Assembly (NCBI RefSeq): GCF_021129155.1
Contig: NZ_JAJOMC010000003.1
Coordinates: 1-64,000, forward strand
DNA length: 64,000 bases
DNA from: Arthrobacter sp. AK04
Lineage (GTDB): Bacteria > Actinomycetota > Actinomycetes > Actinomycetales > Micrococcaceae
Direction of reading: 5' to 3'
In this document: in pieces, positions 1-10,248 of the stretch
Layout: every line of letters starts with the position of its first letter
Numbering within the stretch: position 1 is the first letter of the stretch
Notes under the pieces: model-generated
The model's input: only the letters and a program-made list of their open reading frames with translations
Told to the model about the DNA's origin: nothing
Database searches by the model: none
Made by a program: the position numbers and the translations under genes

Positions 1-410
1 GCCCACTCCTGACCTGGACCCTCACCCTCCGGATCCTGCTGGTCTCAGCGCTCCTTGTGGCAGGGACCTGGTGGATTTTCGAACTCGAACTGGCCGGTGG
101 TGCGTCGCTTGCCGAAGCCCGGACCGCTGCAGTCAACCTCTTCGTGGCGGTGGAGACCTTCTACCTCTTCAGCTGCCGTTCCCTCACCCGGTCCGTGTGG
201 CGGATCGGGTTCTTCAGCAACCGCTGGGTGGTTCTCGGTGTCCTGGTCCAGGCGGCCGGCCAGCTGGCCATCACCTACTCCCCCGTAATGAACGAACTCT
301 TCCACACAGCCCCCATAGGCCCGGAGACCTGGCTGCGGATCCTGGGCATCGCAGTGCTGGCTTCACTCGTCGTCGCCGTGGACAAGCGCTTCAGGCGCCA
401 CTCGTTCTAG
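1..410 (+). CDS. Cation-transporting P-type ATPase, C-terminal fragment (cut by window start)
   Basis: The frame is open from base 3 to the TAG at 408-410, so only the last ~135 residues are visible. They form at least three hydrophobic segments (LLVSALLVAGTWW, WVVLGVLVQAAGQLAI, ILGIAVLASLVVAV) and end in a short basic tail. The segment VAVETFYLFSCRS is typical of the C-terminal transmembrane bundle (Cation_ATPase_C) of P2-type Ca/Mg ATPases. The catalytic core lies outside the window, so ion specificity cannot be told. A tandem 15-bp repeat follows the stop codon. Confidence 0.75.
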   Translation, partial: PLLTWTLTLRILLVSALLVAGTWWIFELELAGGASLAEARTAAVNLFVAVETFYLFSCRSLTRSVWRIGFFSNRWVVLGVLVQAAGQLAITYSPVMNELFHTAPIGPETWLRILGIAVLASLVVAVDKRFRRHSF

Positions 411-455
411 CCAGGTCCCGCCGTTCCAGGTCCCGCCGTTCCAGGTACTGCCGGC
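411..455. repeat. 15-bp tandem repeat after the ATPase stop codon
   Basis: The unit CCAGGTCCCGCCGTT occurs at 411-425 and 426-440, followed by a diverged partial copy beginning CCAGGTACTGCCGG at 441. It fills the gap between the convergent ATPase and membrane-protein genes. It has no recognisable terminator structure and looks like replication slippage. Confidence 0.8.
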
Positions 456-462
456 GCGGGCC

Positions 463-1116
463 TCATGGCTTTGGCAGGAGCCGGACCAGCACCAGGCCGG
501 TCACCGCGGCCATGGCCACCGCCATCAGGACCGCCGCCCCTATTCCAATGGCGGCTGTCAGCCACAAGTCCTGTCCGGGCTGCCACAGCGGAGTCGCGAC
601 GGCCATGAAAACGCCCAGTCCCACGGCCCAGGCGGCGGCGCTTCCGGCGATCCACCGCCAGGCCCCGGGGACATGACGGCGCAGTTCGAACCATTGCGCA
701 AGGCCGATCGAGACCAGGAGCACCATTGCGGCCCCGGTTTCCGTAACTATTTGGGCTGCTGCCGGCCACCCCTGCCAGGACTCGCTGCTAAAGGACAACA
801 GGCCCACCGTCCAGGCAACGGCAGCTGCGGCGGCGGTGAGCAGGACCCAGCGCCGGACGGACACGGCGGGAAGCCTTGATTCGAGAACCCGCCCCTGAAA
901 CCACCCCAGCACGGCGCCCTCTGCAAGGCCGGCAAGCACCAGCAACGGAACCCCGGCCGCTGGCCAGAAGGCAACCGAAACGGACTGGGCCGCCGCAGGG
1001 GCAAGAAAGCCGAGGCTCTCGCCGGCGCTCACCCATGCCACCCAGCGGACAAGAAAGGTGGTCCTGCGCGGCGAATCGGCTGCCTCAGCACCCATCAGGC
1101 ACGGCCCTCCCTTCAT
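463..1116 (-). CDS. Conserved integral membrane protein, unknown function
   Basis: This 217-residue protein is almost entirely hydrophobic with about five or six membrane segments. Charged residues are confined to short loops (for example GWFQGRVLESRLP and FELRRHVPG). I recognise no catalytic motif. The start at 1116 has GGAAG nine bases upstream and a TACGCT hexamer (1126-1131) that could be a -10. A start at 1095 (MGAEAAD) is also possible because AAGGGAGGG precedes it. It is convergent with the ATPase fragment and divergent from the hemerythrin gene. Confidence 0.65.
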   Translation of the reverse strand: MKGGPCLMGAEAADSPRRTTFLVRWVAWVSAGESLGFLAPAAAQSVSVAFWPAAGVPLLVLAGLAEGAVLGWFQGRVLESRLPAVSVRRWVLLTAAAAAVAWTVGLLSFSSESWQGWPAAAQIVTETGAAMVLLVSIGLAQWFELRRHVPGAWRWIAGSAAAWAVGLGVFMAVATPLWQPGQDLWLTAAIGIGAAVLMAVAMAAVTGLVLVRLLPKP

Positions 1117-1132
1117 GGTTCTTCCAGCGTAG

Positions 1133-1146
1133 GGGACCAACGGCTC
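1133..1146 (+). promoter_or_regulatory. Possible DosR-type box upstream of the hemerythrin gene
   Basis: GGGACCAACGGCTC resembles the palindrome repeated through this region. A CATAGT hexamer at 1171-1176 lies 24 bp downstream, close to the 23-bp spacing of the better sites, and faces the hemerythrin gene. One of the weaker members of the set. Confidence 0.35.
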
Positions 1147-1275
1147 TGCCACGCGCCCGGCCCCACTGCCCATAGTTAAGGCAAGGGGCGGGTGGGACGC
1201 TGCCGGCAGTCTGCAGGCACAGGCCTGCCGCACCCTGGAAAAGGACGATTGGGAAGGGACGATGAGGAAGGGACC

Positions 1276-1752
1276 ATGAACCAGGACAAGGACGCTGCCG
1301 CCGAGGCAGAAGCGCTCCAGGCGGTTGAAAGACACCACGCACACATGCTCAAGCACCTGAACGGACTCGTGGCCCTCCTGATGGCAGCAGTGGAGGCACG
1401 TGATGCCGCTGCCGAGGAAACAGCGCAGGCATCGCTCCTGGACTGGTGCGACAGCCACCTCATCCCCCATGCCCTGGCCGAGGAAGGTCCCCTGTACGGC
1501 GGACCGCACGCTACCTCCGAGGGAAGGCTCCTGGTGGAGGGGATGCTGGCCGAACACCGCGTCATTGTGGACCTTGTGGAGGAACTGCGCACCTCCAACG
1601 GACTAGCCGCCGCGGTGGCAGGTTCTGCCATCCAGCGGTTGTTTGCCCTGCACCTGGACAAGGAAAACCGCCTCCTGATGCCCTTCATCGTCGAGTCCCC
1701 GGACATGTCCCTCGCCGCGTCCGTGCAGGGGCTTCACGAACTGACCGGATAA
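1276..1752 (+). CDS. Hemerythrin HHE cation-binding domain protein
   Basis: The 158-residue all-helical protein has the spaced histidines and acids of the HHE family: HHAHMLKH near the N-terminus, HLIPHALAEEGPLY in the middle, LAEHRVIVDLVEE, then LHLDKENRLLMP near the C-terminus. Such domains bind a non-haem di-iron centre and act in oxygen, NO or iron handling. The ATG at 1276 was chosen because GAGGAAGGGA precedes it at good spacing; an upstream in-frame extension is compositionally poor. It is divergent from the membrane protein and probably belongs to the stress island. The ligand is unknown. Confidence 0.85.
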   Translation: MNQDKDAAAEAEALQAVERHHAHMLKHLNGLVALLMAAVEARDAAAEETAQASLLDWCDSHLIPHALAEEGPLYGGPHATSEGRLLVEGMLAEHRVIVDLVEELRTSNGLAAAVAGSAIQRLFALHLDKENRLLMPFIVESPDMSLAASVQGLHELTG

Positions 1753-1814
1753 GGCGCGGGCCACCACGCCGGAACGCACGACGACGGCACGCAGCATCGC
1801 TGATGACACGTCGC

Positions 1815-2276
1815 TTATTGCCCGCCGCCGCTTTTCCGGTGCGCGGCTTCTTCCGCGGCGTGGACCACCAGGACCGGACAGTGCGCGTGGCTGACGCACG
1901 CCGAACTCACCGAGCCCAGCACCAGGCTGCCGTGGCCGCGCCGCCCCACGATGAGGAGGGCTGAGTTCCGGCTCCCCTCAATCAATTGCTCACTGGCTTT
2001 GCCCCGCACCAGCCGCGGGTGGACAAATGCCGGCAGCTCCGGGCCGAAAGCGTCTGCAAGGGCCTGCTCCAGTGACTGCCTGGCTGCGTATTCGAAGCCT
2101 TCGATGCCCACCACAAGGTAAAGCCCGTACCCGGGAGGAACGTCCCAGCATGCCCACGCTTCCACTGTTGCGCCGAGGGGCCCGGCCAGATCCCCGGCTG
2201 TACGGAGGGCTGCGATCGAGGCGTCGGATCCGTCCACGCCAACAACAATTTTGGGGTGCTCCTCGGGGGCGTCCAT
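1815..2276 (-). CDS. Universal stress protein, single domain
   Basis: The 153-residue UspA-fold protein begins with PKIVVGVDGSDASIAAL, the nucleotide-binding first strand and loop. It carries the GRRGHGSLVLGSVS segment matching the G-x2-G-x9-G(S/T) ATP-binding pattern, then the final strand CPVLVVH. It is therefore likely an ATP-binding Usp, like those of the mycobacterial DosR regulon. The start at 2276 is set where Usp homology begins; longer in-frame starts add a low-complexity leader. It is divergent from the response-regulator gene, with DosR-like boxes in between. Confidence 0.9.
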   Translation of the reverse strand: MDAPEEHPKIVVGVDGSDASIAALRTAGDLAGPLGATVEAWACWDVPPGYGLYLVVGIEGFEYAARQSLEQALADAFGPELPAFVHPRLVRGKASEQLIEGSRNSALLIVGRRGHGSLVLGSVSSACVSHAHCPVLVVHAAEEAAHRKSGGGQ

Positions 2277-2333
2277 GAGGCTCCGATCTGTTTGGTCTGC
2301 TCCCAGACTGTACAGGGTCCGGGCCGCGGTATA

Positions 2334-2347
2334 GGGCCGAAAGTCAC
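2334..2347 (-). promoter_or_regulatory. DosR-type box for the universal stress protein gene
   Basis: GGGCCGAAAGTCAC lies 23 bp upstream of CAGTCT (reverse strand, 2305-2310), a NANNNT -10 hexamer directed at the stress-protein gene. The centre is about 64 bp from the ATG. Confidence 0.5.
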
Positions 2348-2418
2348 CGCCAGGTGCTGGTCGCGGGCCGGCATAGGGCAACCGTTGGCGAGGGGCTGCG
2401 GTTGTATGATCAGGACTC

Positions 2419-2432
2419 GCGACTTTGGTCCC
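2419..2432 (+). promoter_or_regulatory. DosR-type box upstream of devR
   Basis: GCGACTTTGGTCCC has 23 bp to AAAGAT (2456-2461), a possible -10 for the response-regulator gene. This suggests autoregulation. A looser match, GGGACTAGGCCCC, follows at 2462-2474. Confidence 0.5.
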
Positions 2433-2535
2433 TTCCTGCTGGTCCGCGCAGACGGAAAGATGGGACTAGGCCCCTGGCACGGGCTGCCTGCACAGCAGTG
2501 CAGGCATAGTCCTTAAGACAATTGGGAGCATTAGG

Positions 2536-3216
2536 GTGCAAAGGCATGAGTCGGGCCCGGGAGGGGCTGCAGGTCCCCAGGAGCCGCTGCGTGTGTTCAT
2601 TCTCGATGACCACGAGCTTGTCAGGCAGGGGCTGAAGGACCTGCTTGAGGGCGAAGGGTTCGAGGTGGTCGGTGAGAGCGGATCCGCGGCGGAAGCCACG
2701 CGCCGCATCCCCGCGCTCCAGCCGGATATCGCGATCCTGGACGGACGGCTCCCCGACGGCACCGGCATCGAGGTATGCCGGGATGTGCGCTCGCTGGACC
2801 CCCGCCTGCACTGCCTGATCCTGACAAGCTACGACGACGAGCAGGCCATCCGCGGCGCCGTCCTGGCAGGAGCATCGGGATACATCCTCAAGCAAATCAG
2901 GAGCGATGACCTCCTCGCCGGAATCCGCAAGGCGGCCGCGGGCGAGTCCCTCTTTGAGCCCGGGGTCAGGGAGCGGATCATCGCCGGACTTTCCAAGGCC
3001 CCGACGGACCCGCGGCTGGACGCCCTCAGTGCCCAGGAGAAGAAGGTCCTGACGCTGATCGGGCAGGGCATGACCAACCGCCAGATCGGCGAGGAACTTT
3101 TCCTGGCGGAGAAAACAGTAAAGAACTACGTGTCATCCATCCTGGCGAAGCTGGGATTCGAACGCAGGACCCAGGCCGCCGTGTACGTCACGCGGAACAC
3201 CCCGGACGGGCAATAA
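2536..3216 (+). CDS. devR: DevR/DosR-type response regulator (NarL/FixJ family)
   Basis: The 226-residue protein has an N-terminal receiver with the acidic pair D24-D25, phosphoacceptor D69 in AILDGRLPDG, T97 and K119. It ends in a LuxR-type HTH, roughly residues 160-222. The recognition segment LAEKTVKNYVSSILAKLG and the following FERRTQAAV are nearly the same as in mycobacterial DevR, including the two lysines that contact DNA there. The start is GTG at 2536 with GGGAG upstream. Its kinase is the next gene on the opposite strand. It is inferred to activate the palindromic boxes listed here. Confidence 0.9.
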   Translation: MQRHESGPGGAAGPQEPLRVFILDDHELVRQGLKDLLEGEGFEVVGESGSAAEATRRIPALQPDIAILDGRLPDGTGIEVCRDVRSLDPRLHCLILTSYDDEQAIRGAVLAGASGYILKQIRSDDLLAGIRKAAAGESLFEPGVRERIIAGLSKAPTDPRLDALSAQEKKVLTLIGQGMTNRQIGEELFLAEKTVKNYVSSILAKLGFERRTQAAVYVTRNTPDGQ

Positions 3217-3258
3217 ACCAGTCCCATTGACCAAAGCTGCCTGCTGGCTTCCCATCCG

Positions 3259-5076
<1,818 letters not shown>

Positions 5077-5141
5077 TCAAGGTCTGAAATGCCCCAAGTA
5101 TGGAAGGCCGGACGGCAGCAGCCGCCTGCACCCGGCGCATC

Positions 5142-5155
5142 AGGACCTTCTTCCC
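5142..5155 (+). promoter_or_regulatory. DosR-type box with leaderless promoter for the 5191 gene
   Basis: AGGACCTTCTTCCC is followed after 23 bp by TAGGCT (5179-5184), then six bases and the ATG at 5191. The box centre is 42.5 bp from the start codon, the usual position of an activator overlapping -35 if transcription starts at the ATG. Confidence 0.55.
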
Positions 5156-5190
5156 TAGCCCCGCCCCGCTCCGCGTCCTAGGCTACGGCC

Positions 5191-5652
5191 ATGGACACAG
5201 CTGCAACAGAACCGGAACCCGAAAACCTTGGCGTGCATGACTGCTGGAGATACCTGCGGTCAACGTCCGTTTGCAGGATGGCCTTCACCCGCGGCGACAC
5301 GGTGGAGATCTTCCCGGTCAACTTCGTGCCCAGCAACGGCACCCTGCTGATCCGCACCGGCCCGGGCACCAAAATGGACGCAGTGGCCGGCCGCAAAGCA
5401 GTGTCCCTGGAGGCCGACGGCCTGAACCAGTACGGCACCATTGCCTGGAGCGTGGTGGTGAAGGGGCACGCGGCCGTCGTGGACGACACCGAAGACTTCC
5501 AGGATGCCTCCGACGCAGGTTTGTCTCCCTGGCAGGCTGGCCCCAAGGACAGCCTCATCCGGGTAACACCGGAGGAGATCACCGGGAGGAGATTCTTCAT
5601 CACCCCGCCCACCCGGTGGTGGGCCCCGCAGGAACCGGCCGACAGGGCCTGA
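5191..5652 (+). CDS. Pyridoxamine 5'-phosphate oxidase-fold (split beta-barrel) protein
   Basis: The 153-residue protein shows CWRYLRSTSVCRMAF, EIFPVNFVPSNGTLLIRTGPGTK and the late SLIRVTPEEITGRRFF segment, the pattern of Pyridox_ox_2/nitroimidazole-resistance-like flavin-binding proteins. Two similar proteins are encoded at 22567 and 23193. It probably binds a flavin or F420-like cofactor, but the substrate is unknown. There is no clear Shine-Dalgarno sequence before 5191, which fits a leaderless message. It probably starts an operon with the tandem stress protein and P-type ATPase downstream. Confidence 0.82.
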   Translation: MDTAATEPEPENLGVHDCWRYLRSTSVCRMAFTRGDTVEIFPVNFVPSNGTLLIRTGPGTKMDAVAGRKAVSLEADGLNQYGTIAWSVVVKGHAAVVDDTEDFQDASDAGLSPWQAGPKDSLIRVTPEEITGRRFFITPPTRWWAPQEPADRA

Positions 5653-5707
5653 AGCCCTTTCCGGCACTAAGACTCTCAACCACCAGCAGCACCACGGAAG
5701 GTACCCC

Positions 5708-6583
5708 ATGGACGCACACAAGCCCGTCGCCGTCGGCATCGCCGATTCCGCCCCTTCCAAGGCGGCCCTGCTGTGGGCAGCGGCCCGCGCGCGGCGGCAA
5801 AAGGTGCCGCTGGCAATCCTGCATGTCCTCGACGACCGCTGGATGGCAGGCGAAAGGATCGAAGCGCTCCCCTACATCGACGTCCTGCGCCAGTCCGCGA
5901 TGGACATGCTGACAGAAGCCGCAGAAACGGTGCGCAGCGCCGAACCGGACCTTCAGGTGTCACAGGAACTGCTGGAGGGAAGCGTCGGGGCCTCACTCGG
6001 GAAGTACTCGAAGGACGCCTCGATGCTGGTCCTGGGCAGCAGCGGCCACTCCCGCGGCGCACTGACCGACCGGGCACTCCAGGCAGCCGCCACGGCCGAA
6101 TCCCCGGTAGCGGTGATCGGGACAGGCCAAAGCAGCGGGCAGGGTGTTGTGGTGGGTGTTGACGGGTCCGAAGAGTCCACCCAGGCCGTGGCCTTCGCGG
6201 CGGCCGAGGCTGATGCACTGGGCGAGGAACTCACCGTCCTGTATGCGTTCACTGGCCCCAACCGCTGGATCAAAGCGGGCCTGCCGTCCAGCAGCTTCGC
6301 CGGGCACGTGGTTGAAGAGGAACAGATTGTCCTGTCCGAGACGGTCGCCGGGCTCCGCCAGGACTACCCCGGCCTGGTCGTGCACGGAATCCTGGAAACC
6401 GTCATGGAACCCGCAGACGCCCTGGTCCGGGCAGCCGCGGACGCCCGGATGCTGGTCCTGGGCAGCCGCGGCAGGGGCAGCTTCGGCAGGCTCCTGCTCG
6501 GATCGACGGCGCACGGCGTCCTCACCCAGCCTCCCTGCCCCACAGTCATCACCCGGCTGAAGAAATCCCGGCATGACGCATGA
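5708..6583 (+). CDS. Tandem universal stress protein (two Usp domains)
   Basis: The 291 residues hold two Usp domains. The first, about 1-140, starts KPVAVGIADSAPSKAALL. The second, about 145-288, starts GVVVGVDGSEESTQAVAF and ends LVLGSRGRGSFGRLLLGSTAHGVL...CPTVI. Only the second has the full G-x2-G-x9-G(S/T) nucleotide loop; in the first the loop reads GSSGHSRGALTDRALQA, which departs from it. GGAAGG lies at good spacing before the ATG. The gene sits 55 bp after the pyridoxamine-oxidase-like gene and 3 bp before the P-type ATPase gene, so it is likely in one operon with both. Confidence 0.9.
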   Translation: MDAHKPVAVGIADSAPSKAALLWAAARARRQKVPLAILHVLDDRWMAGERIEALPYIDVLRQSAMDMLTEAAETVRSAEPDLQVSQELLEGSVGASLGKYSKDASMLVLGSSGHSRGALTDRALQAAATAESPVAVIGTGQSSGQGVVVGVDGSEESTQAVAFAAAEADALGEELTVLYAFTGPNRWIKAGLPSSSFAGHVVEEEQIVLSETVAGLRQDYPGLVVHGILETVMEPADALVRAAADARMLVLGSRGRGSFGRLLLGSTAHGVLTQPPCPTVITRLKKSRHDA

Positions 6584-6586
6584 CGG

Positions 6587-9052
6587 GTGGGCTCTGCGCT
6601 CCAGGTGATGTTTGAAGCAGGGGAAAGCACCGGACGCCACGTGGGGTCCGGTGCTCCGGCGGGTCGGCCGGCGGTGGACGGGCTGTCCTCCGACGAGGTC
6701 CTGGCACGGACCAGGGCCGGACGGATCAATAGCATCCCCGGGGCAACAAGCCGCAGTGTGTGGGACATTGTCCGGGCGAACGTCCTGACCCTCTTTAACG
6801 CCATCGTGGCTGGCTGCTTTGTCCTGCTGCTGGTGCTGGACCAGTGGCGGGATGCACTGTTTGGCTTTTCAGCGCTGGGGAATTCCCTGATCGGAATCAT
6901 CCAGGAATACCGCGCCAAGCAGTCCCTGGACAGGCTGGCCATTCTCCACGCCGCGCAAATCAGGGTGGTCCGGGACGGCAGCCCACGGCTGATCCCGGCG
7001 GAGGCCCTGGTCCCGGATGACATCGTCCTGCTCAGCGCCGGCGAACAGGTGGCCGCTGACGTGCGGCTCCTGGACGACGGGTACGTGGAGGCAGACGAAT
7101 CCTTTTTGACCGGGGAGTCAGCACCAGTTCCCAAGCTTCCGGGAGCAGTGCTCCTGTCCGGGTCGCTGATCATGGCCGGGAGCGGACGGGCGGCGGTGGT
7201 CCGGGTGGGCCCCGAGACGTTCGCCTACAAACTGACTGCAGAAGCGAGGCGGTTCGCCCTGGTCACGTCCGAGATACGCTCCGGCCTGGACAGGGTGCTT
7301 CGCGTCATCACCTGGCTGCTCCTGCCCACTGCAGCCCTGGTCACCCACGCCCAGGTCCAGAACGCCGGCGGCTGGGCAGCCGCCTTCAGTTCCGGCCAGT
7401 GGATACCGGCGGCGGTGGGACTGGTGGCCAGCATCATGTCCATGATTCCCCTTGGCCTGGTCCTGCTCACCAGCGTGGCCTTCGCGGTGGGAGGGGTCCG
7501 CCTGGCCGGCCACATGGTCCTGGTCCAGGAGCTCGCGGCCGTTGAGGTACTGGCACGGGTGGATGTCCTGTGCCTGGACAAGACCGGCACCTTGTCTTCC
7601 GGCGCCATGGCTTTCGACGCCGTGCACGACGCTGGCGGGCCGGCGGCCGAGGGGTGGCGGCAGGCCCTTGAATGGTTCGGCGCCAGGGAGGAGGCAAGCA
7701 CCACCGCCAAGTCCATCGGTGACGCGTTTCCCGCGGCCGACGTCCTGCCGGAGGCGTCATCCGTGCCGTTCACCTCAGCCCTGAAATGGAGTTCCGTAAC
7801 GTTCCCGCCGGGCTCCCCGGCCGCCGGGACCTGGGTTATTGGGGCACCGGATTTTGTCCTGGCGGACTTATCCTCCGGCGCCCACGCCCGCCGGAGCGCC
7901 GCAGCGCTGGCCTCCACCGGCCTGCGGACGCTGGCGTTAGCCCACATGCCCGGGGCCCTTCCCGGGTCCGCGACAAGCGGCGCGCTGCCCGCTGAACTGG
8001 TTCCAGTGCTGCTGCTAACCTTCCGCGAGGAGATCCGGAAGGAAGCACCGGGAACCCTTGCCTACTTCCGGGAGCAGGGCGTAGGCCTAAAGATTATTTC
8101 CGGGGACGACCCCCGCACCGTGGCAGTGCTCGCACGCGCGGTGGGCCTTGGGACGGGCAAGGCCTACGACGCCCGGAACCTGCCCACGGACCCGTTGCTG
8201 CTGGAAGAAGCAGTGGAAAACCATCACGTTTTTGGAAGCGTGTCCCCTTCCCAGAAGCGGGACATGGTCCAGGCGCTGAAGCGGCGCGGGCATACGGTGG
8301 CCATGACAGGCGACGGGGTCAACGACGTCCTGGCACTCAAGGAAGCCGATCTGGGCATTGCCATGGACACGGCGTCACCGGCCACCAAGGCGGTAGCCCG
8401 GCTTATCCTCCTGGACGGTCGCTTCGACAGGTTGCCGGCGGTTGTTGCGGAAGGCCGCAGGGCCATCAGCAACATCGAGCGGGTCTCCATGGTGTTCCTC
8501 AGCAAGACCGTCTACATAACCGTTATTTCGCTGACGTTTGCCCTGCTCCTGTGGCCTTTTCCGTTCCTTCCGCGCCAGATGTCCGTCCTCGATGGGCTGA
8601 CCATCGGCCTTCCGGCCTTCTTCCTGGCACTGCAGCCCGGTGCGCAGCGGTATGAGCCCGGATTTTTGAAGCGCTCCCTTGCCTTCTCCGTGCCGGCCGG
8701 ATTGTGCGGCGCCCTGTGTGTGCTGGCTGTCAGCATGTACGCGCACTTCGCGGCATCCGGCAGTGCCGGGGCCACGCAGTCGGCCGCCGTCATCACCCTG
8801 GCCCTGGTGGCCTCCTGGATCCTCGTGACGGCATCCCGGCCCCTCAACTGGACGAAGACCCTCATTCTGGCGGGCATGTACGGGGGCCTGGCGCTCCTGT
8901 TCACCGTGCCCCCGGCAAAAGAATTCTTCCGGCTGGACTGGCCGCCCGCGGAACTCCTGGCCGCGTCCGTCACCGTGGCCGTGGCCGGCAGCCTGGTCAT
9001 CGAAGCCATCCGGTACTTCCAGCGGCGCCTCGCCGGACGCCCGGAGGACTGA
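6587..9052 (+). CDS. P-type ATPase related to mycobacterial CtpE, with altered M4 motif
   Basis: The 821-residue HAD-IC ATPase has the TGES actuator loop (175-178), catalytic D331 in DKTGTL, GDGVND in the hinge, and about ten membrane segments. The overall layout (WDIVRANVLTLFNAI, IGIIQEYRAKQSLD, HMVLVQELAAVEVLARVD) matches the CtpE branch, which transports Ca2+ in mycobacteria. M4 reads MIPLGLVLL instead of the usual PEGL, so the ion-coordinating glutamate is replaced by L289. The start is GTG at 6587, four bases after the previous stop; a GTG at 6605 is an alternative. Ion specificity is unclear. Confidence 0.88.
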   Translation: MGSALQVMFEAGESTGRHVGSGAPAGRPAVDGLSSDEVLARTRAGRINSIPGATSRSVWDIVRANVLTLFNAIVAGCFVLLLVLDQWRDALFGFSALGNSLIGIIQEYRAKQSLDRLAILHAAQIRVVRDGSPRLIPAEALVPDDIVLLSAGEQVAADVRLLDDGYVEADESFLTGESAPVPKLPGAVLLSGSLIMAGSGRAAVVRVGPETFAYKLTAEARRFALVTSEIRSGLDRVLRVITWLLLPTAALVTHAQVQNAGGWAAAFSSGQWIPAAVGLVASIMSMIPLGLVLLTSVAFAVGGVRLAGHMVLVQELAAVEVLARVDVLCLDKTGTLSSGAMAFDAVHDAGGPAAEGWRQALEWFGAREEASTTAKSIGDAFPAADVLPEASSVPFTSALKWSSVTFPPGSPAAGTWVIGAPDFVLADLSSGAHARRSAAALASTGLRTLALAHMPGALPGSATSGALPAELVPVLLLTFREEIRKEAPGTLAYFREQGVGLKIISGDDPRTVAVLARAVGLGTGKAYDARNLPTDPLLLEEAVENHHVFGSVSPSQKRDMVQALKRRGHTVAMTGDGVNDVLALKEADLGIAMDTASPATKAVARLILLDGRFDRLPAVVAEGRRAISNIERVSMVFLSKTVYITVISLTFALLLWPFPFLPRQMSVLDGLTIGLPAFFLALQPGAQRYEPGFLKRSLAFSVPAGLCGALCVLAVSMYAHFAASGSAGATQSAAVITLALVASWILVTASRPLNWTKTLILAGMYGGLALLFTVPPAKEFFRLDWPPAELLAASVTVAVAGSLVIEAIRYFQRRLAGRPED

Positions 9053-9060
9053 TGGCATTG

Positions 9061-9074
9061 GTGACCTTCGGCTC
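9061..9074 (+). promoter_or_regulatory. DosR-type box upstream of an alcohol dehydrogenase gene
   Basis: GTGACCTTCGGCTC, similar to the box before the hsp20 gene, lies 24 bp upstream of CATTGT (9099-9104). The centre is about 64 bp from the GTG start at 9132. Confidence 0.4.
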
Positions 9075-9131
9075 TGGCATGCGCGTCCCGGCCCCGGCCA
9101 TTGTTGACTAAGCCGGCGGAAGGAGGACAGC

Positions 9132-10136
9132 GTGCTCGCATGGTGGGTGGGCCGGCCCGGCCCCATATCTGCCCGTCCCCTGGTCAAGGGCACCCGCGAG
9201 GACCCCAGGCCCGCGGCCAATGAACTGCTGGTGGACGTCAGCGTCTGCGGAATCTGCCGGACCGACCTCCACCTGGCCGAAGGGGACCTGCAACCACGCC
9301 GCCCCGGAGTTGTCCCGGGCCATGAGGCGGTAGGCGTGCTGGTGGAAACAGGGCCGGAGGCCTCCCGGTTCGCGCCGGGTGACAGGGTGGGCGTAGCGTG
9401 GCTGGGCGGTGTCTGCGGGAAGTGTGCGTACTGCCGCCGCGGGGACGAAAACCTGTGCTCGGCGCCCGTCTTCACGGGCTGGGACAAGGACGGCGGCTAC
9501 GCCCAAAAACTCACCGTCTCCGAGGATTTCGCGTACCTCATTCCGGACGTGTTCACCGATGAACAGGCCGCGCCGCTGCTGTGCTCGGGCATCATCGGCT
9601 ACCGCGCATTGAAACGCGCCAACCTCCCGGCCGGAGGGCGCCTTGGCATCTACGGGTTCGGCAGCTCCGCCCACCTGACCGCGCAGATGGCCATGTACCA
9701 GGGGGCATCCGTTTTTGTCATGACCCGCTCTGAGGAGGCCCGTGCCCTTGCCCTGGAGCTGGGAGCCGAATATGCCGGCGACGCCTATGACACTCCTCCG
9801 GTGCCGCGTGACTCGGCGATTCTGTTCGCCCCTGTGGGCGGCCTGGTGCCGGCCGCGCTCGCTGCCCTTGACCGCGGCGGGACGCTTGCGGTTGCCGGTA
9901 TACACCTCACCGACATCCCGCCACTGAACTATGAGGCCCACCTGTTCTACGAGCGCCAGGTCCGCAGCGTGACGGCCAATACACGGGCTGACGGGAATGA
10001 GTTCCTGGCCCTGGCGGCCCGGATTCCACTGGCACCAACCACCACCTCCTACCCGTTCGATGCCGCGGACACGGCCCTCGAGGATCTCGCTGCGGACAGG
10101 ATTACCGGCTCGGCCGTCCTGCGGGTCCGCCCGTAA
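9132..10136 (+). CDS. Zinc-dependent alcohol dehydrogenase (AdhA-like, MDR family)
   Basis: The 334-residue protein has catalytic-zinc ligands in [14 protein letters not shown] and GHEAVG. It has a structural zinc lobe with the four cysteines of [18 protein letters not shown], and a Rossmann segment [11 protein letters not shown] where the usual GxGxxG is degenerate (GFGSS). It oxidises or reduces an alcohol/aldehyde with NAD(P). Similar actinobacterial AdhA-type enzymes are known, but I cannot name the substrate. AAGGAGG precedes the GTG start. Another member of this superfamily is encoded at 32730; both genes have DosR-type boxes. Confidence 0.88.
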   Translation: MLAWWVGRPGPISARPLVKGTREDPRPAANELLVDVSVCGICRTDLHLAEGDLQPRRPGVVPGHEAVGVLVETGPEASRFAPGDRVGVAWLGGVCGKCAYCRRGDENLCSAPVFTGWDKDGGYAQKLTVSEDFAYLIPDVFTDEQAAPLLCSGIIGYRALKRANLPAGGRLGIYGFGSSAHLTAQMAMYQGASVFVMTRSEEARALALELGAEYAGDAYDTPPVPRDSAILFAPVGGLVPAALAALDRGGTLAVAGIHLTDIPPLNYEAHLFYERQVRSVTANTRADGNEFLALAARIPLAPTTTSYPFDAADTALEDLAADRITGSAVLRVRP

Positions 10137-10154
10137 ACACCTCGGGGCCACGGT

Positions 10155-10168
10155 GGGACCTTGGACTC
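10155..10168 (+). promoter_or_regulatory. DosR-type box upstream of hsp20
   Basis: GGGACCTTGGACTC is followed after 23 bp by GATGGT (10192-10197). Predicted transcription starts about 45 bases before the hsp20 ATG, which has its own AGGAGG. Confidence 0.6.
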
Positions 10169-10248
10169 TGGAACAGCACCCGCAGAGGGCGGATGGTGTT
10201 AATGCCGGGCAATGCGTCGGCCCGGCTCACAATGAGCAGGAGGCAACA

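Noticed and set aside
2462-2474. GGGACTAGGCCCC as a second devR box
   Set aside because: One base shorter than the palindrome, so the two half-sites are out of register; kept only as a note on the 2419 site.
5662-5675. CGGCACTAAGACTC before the tandem stress-protein gene as another DosR-type box
   Set aside because: About 8 of 14 matches and no properly spaced -10; the gene is more simply co-transcribed from 5191.
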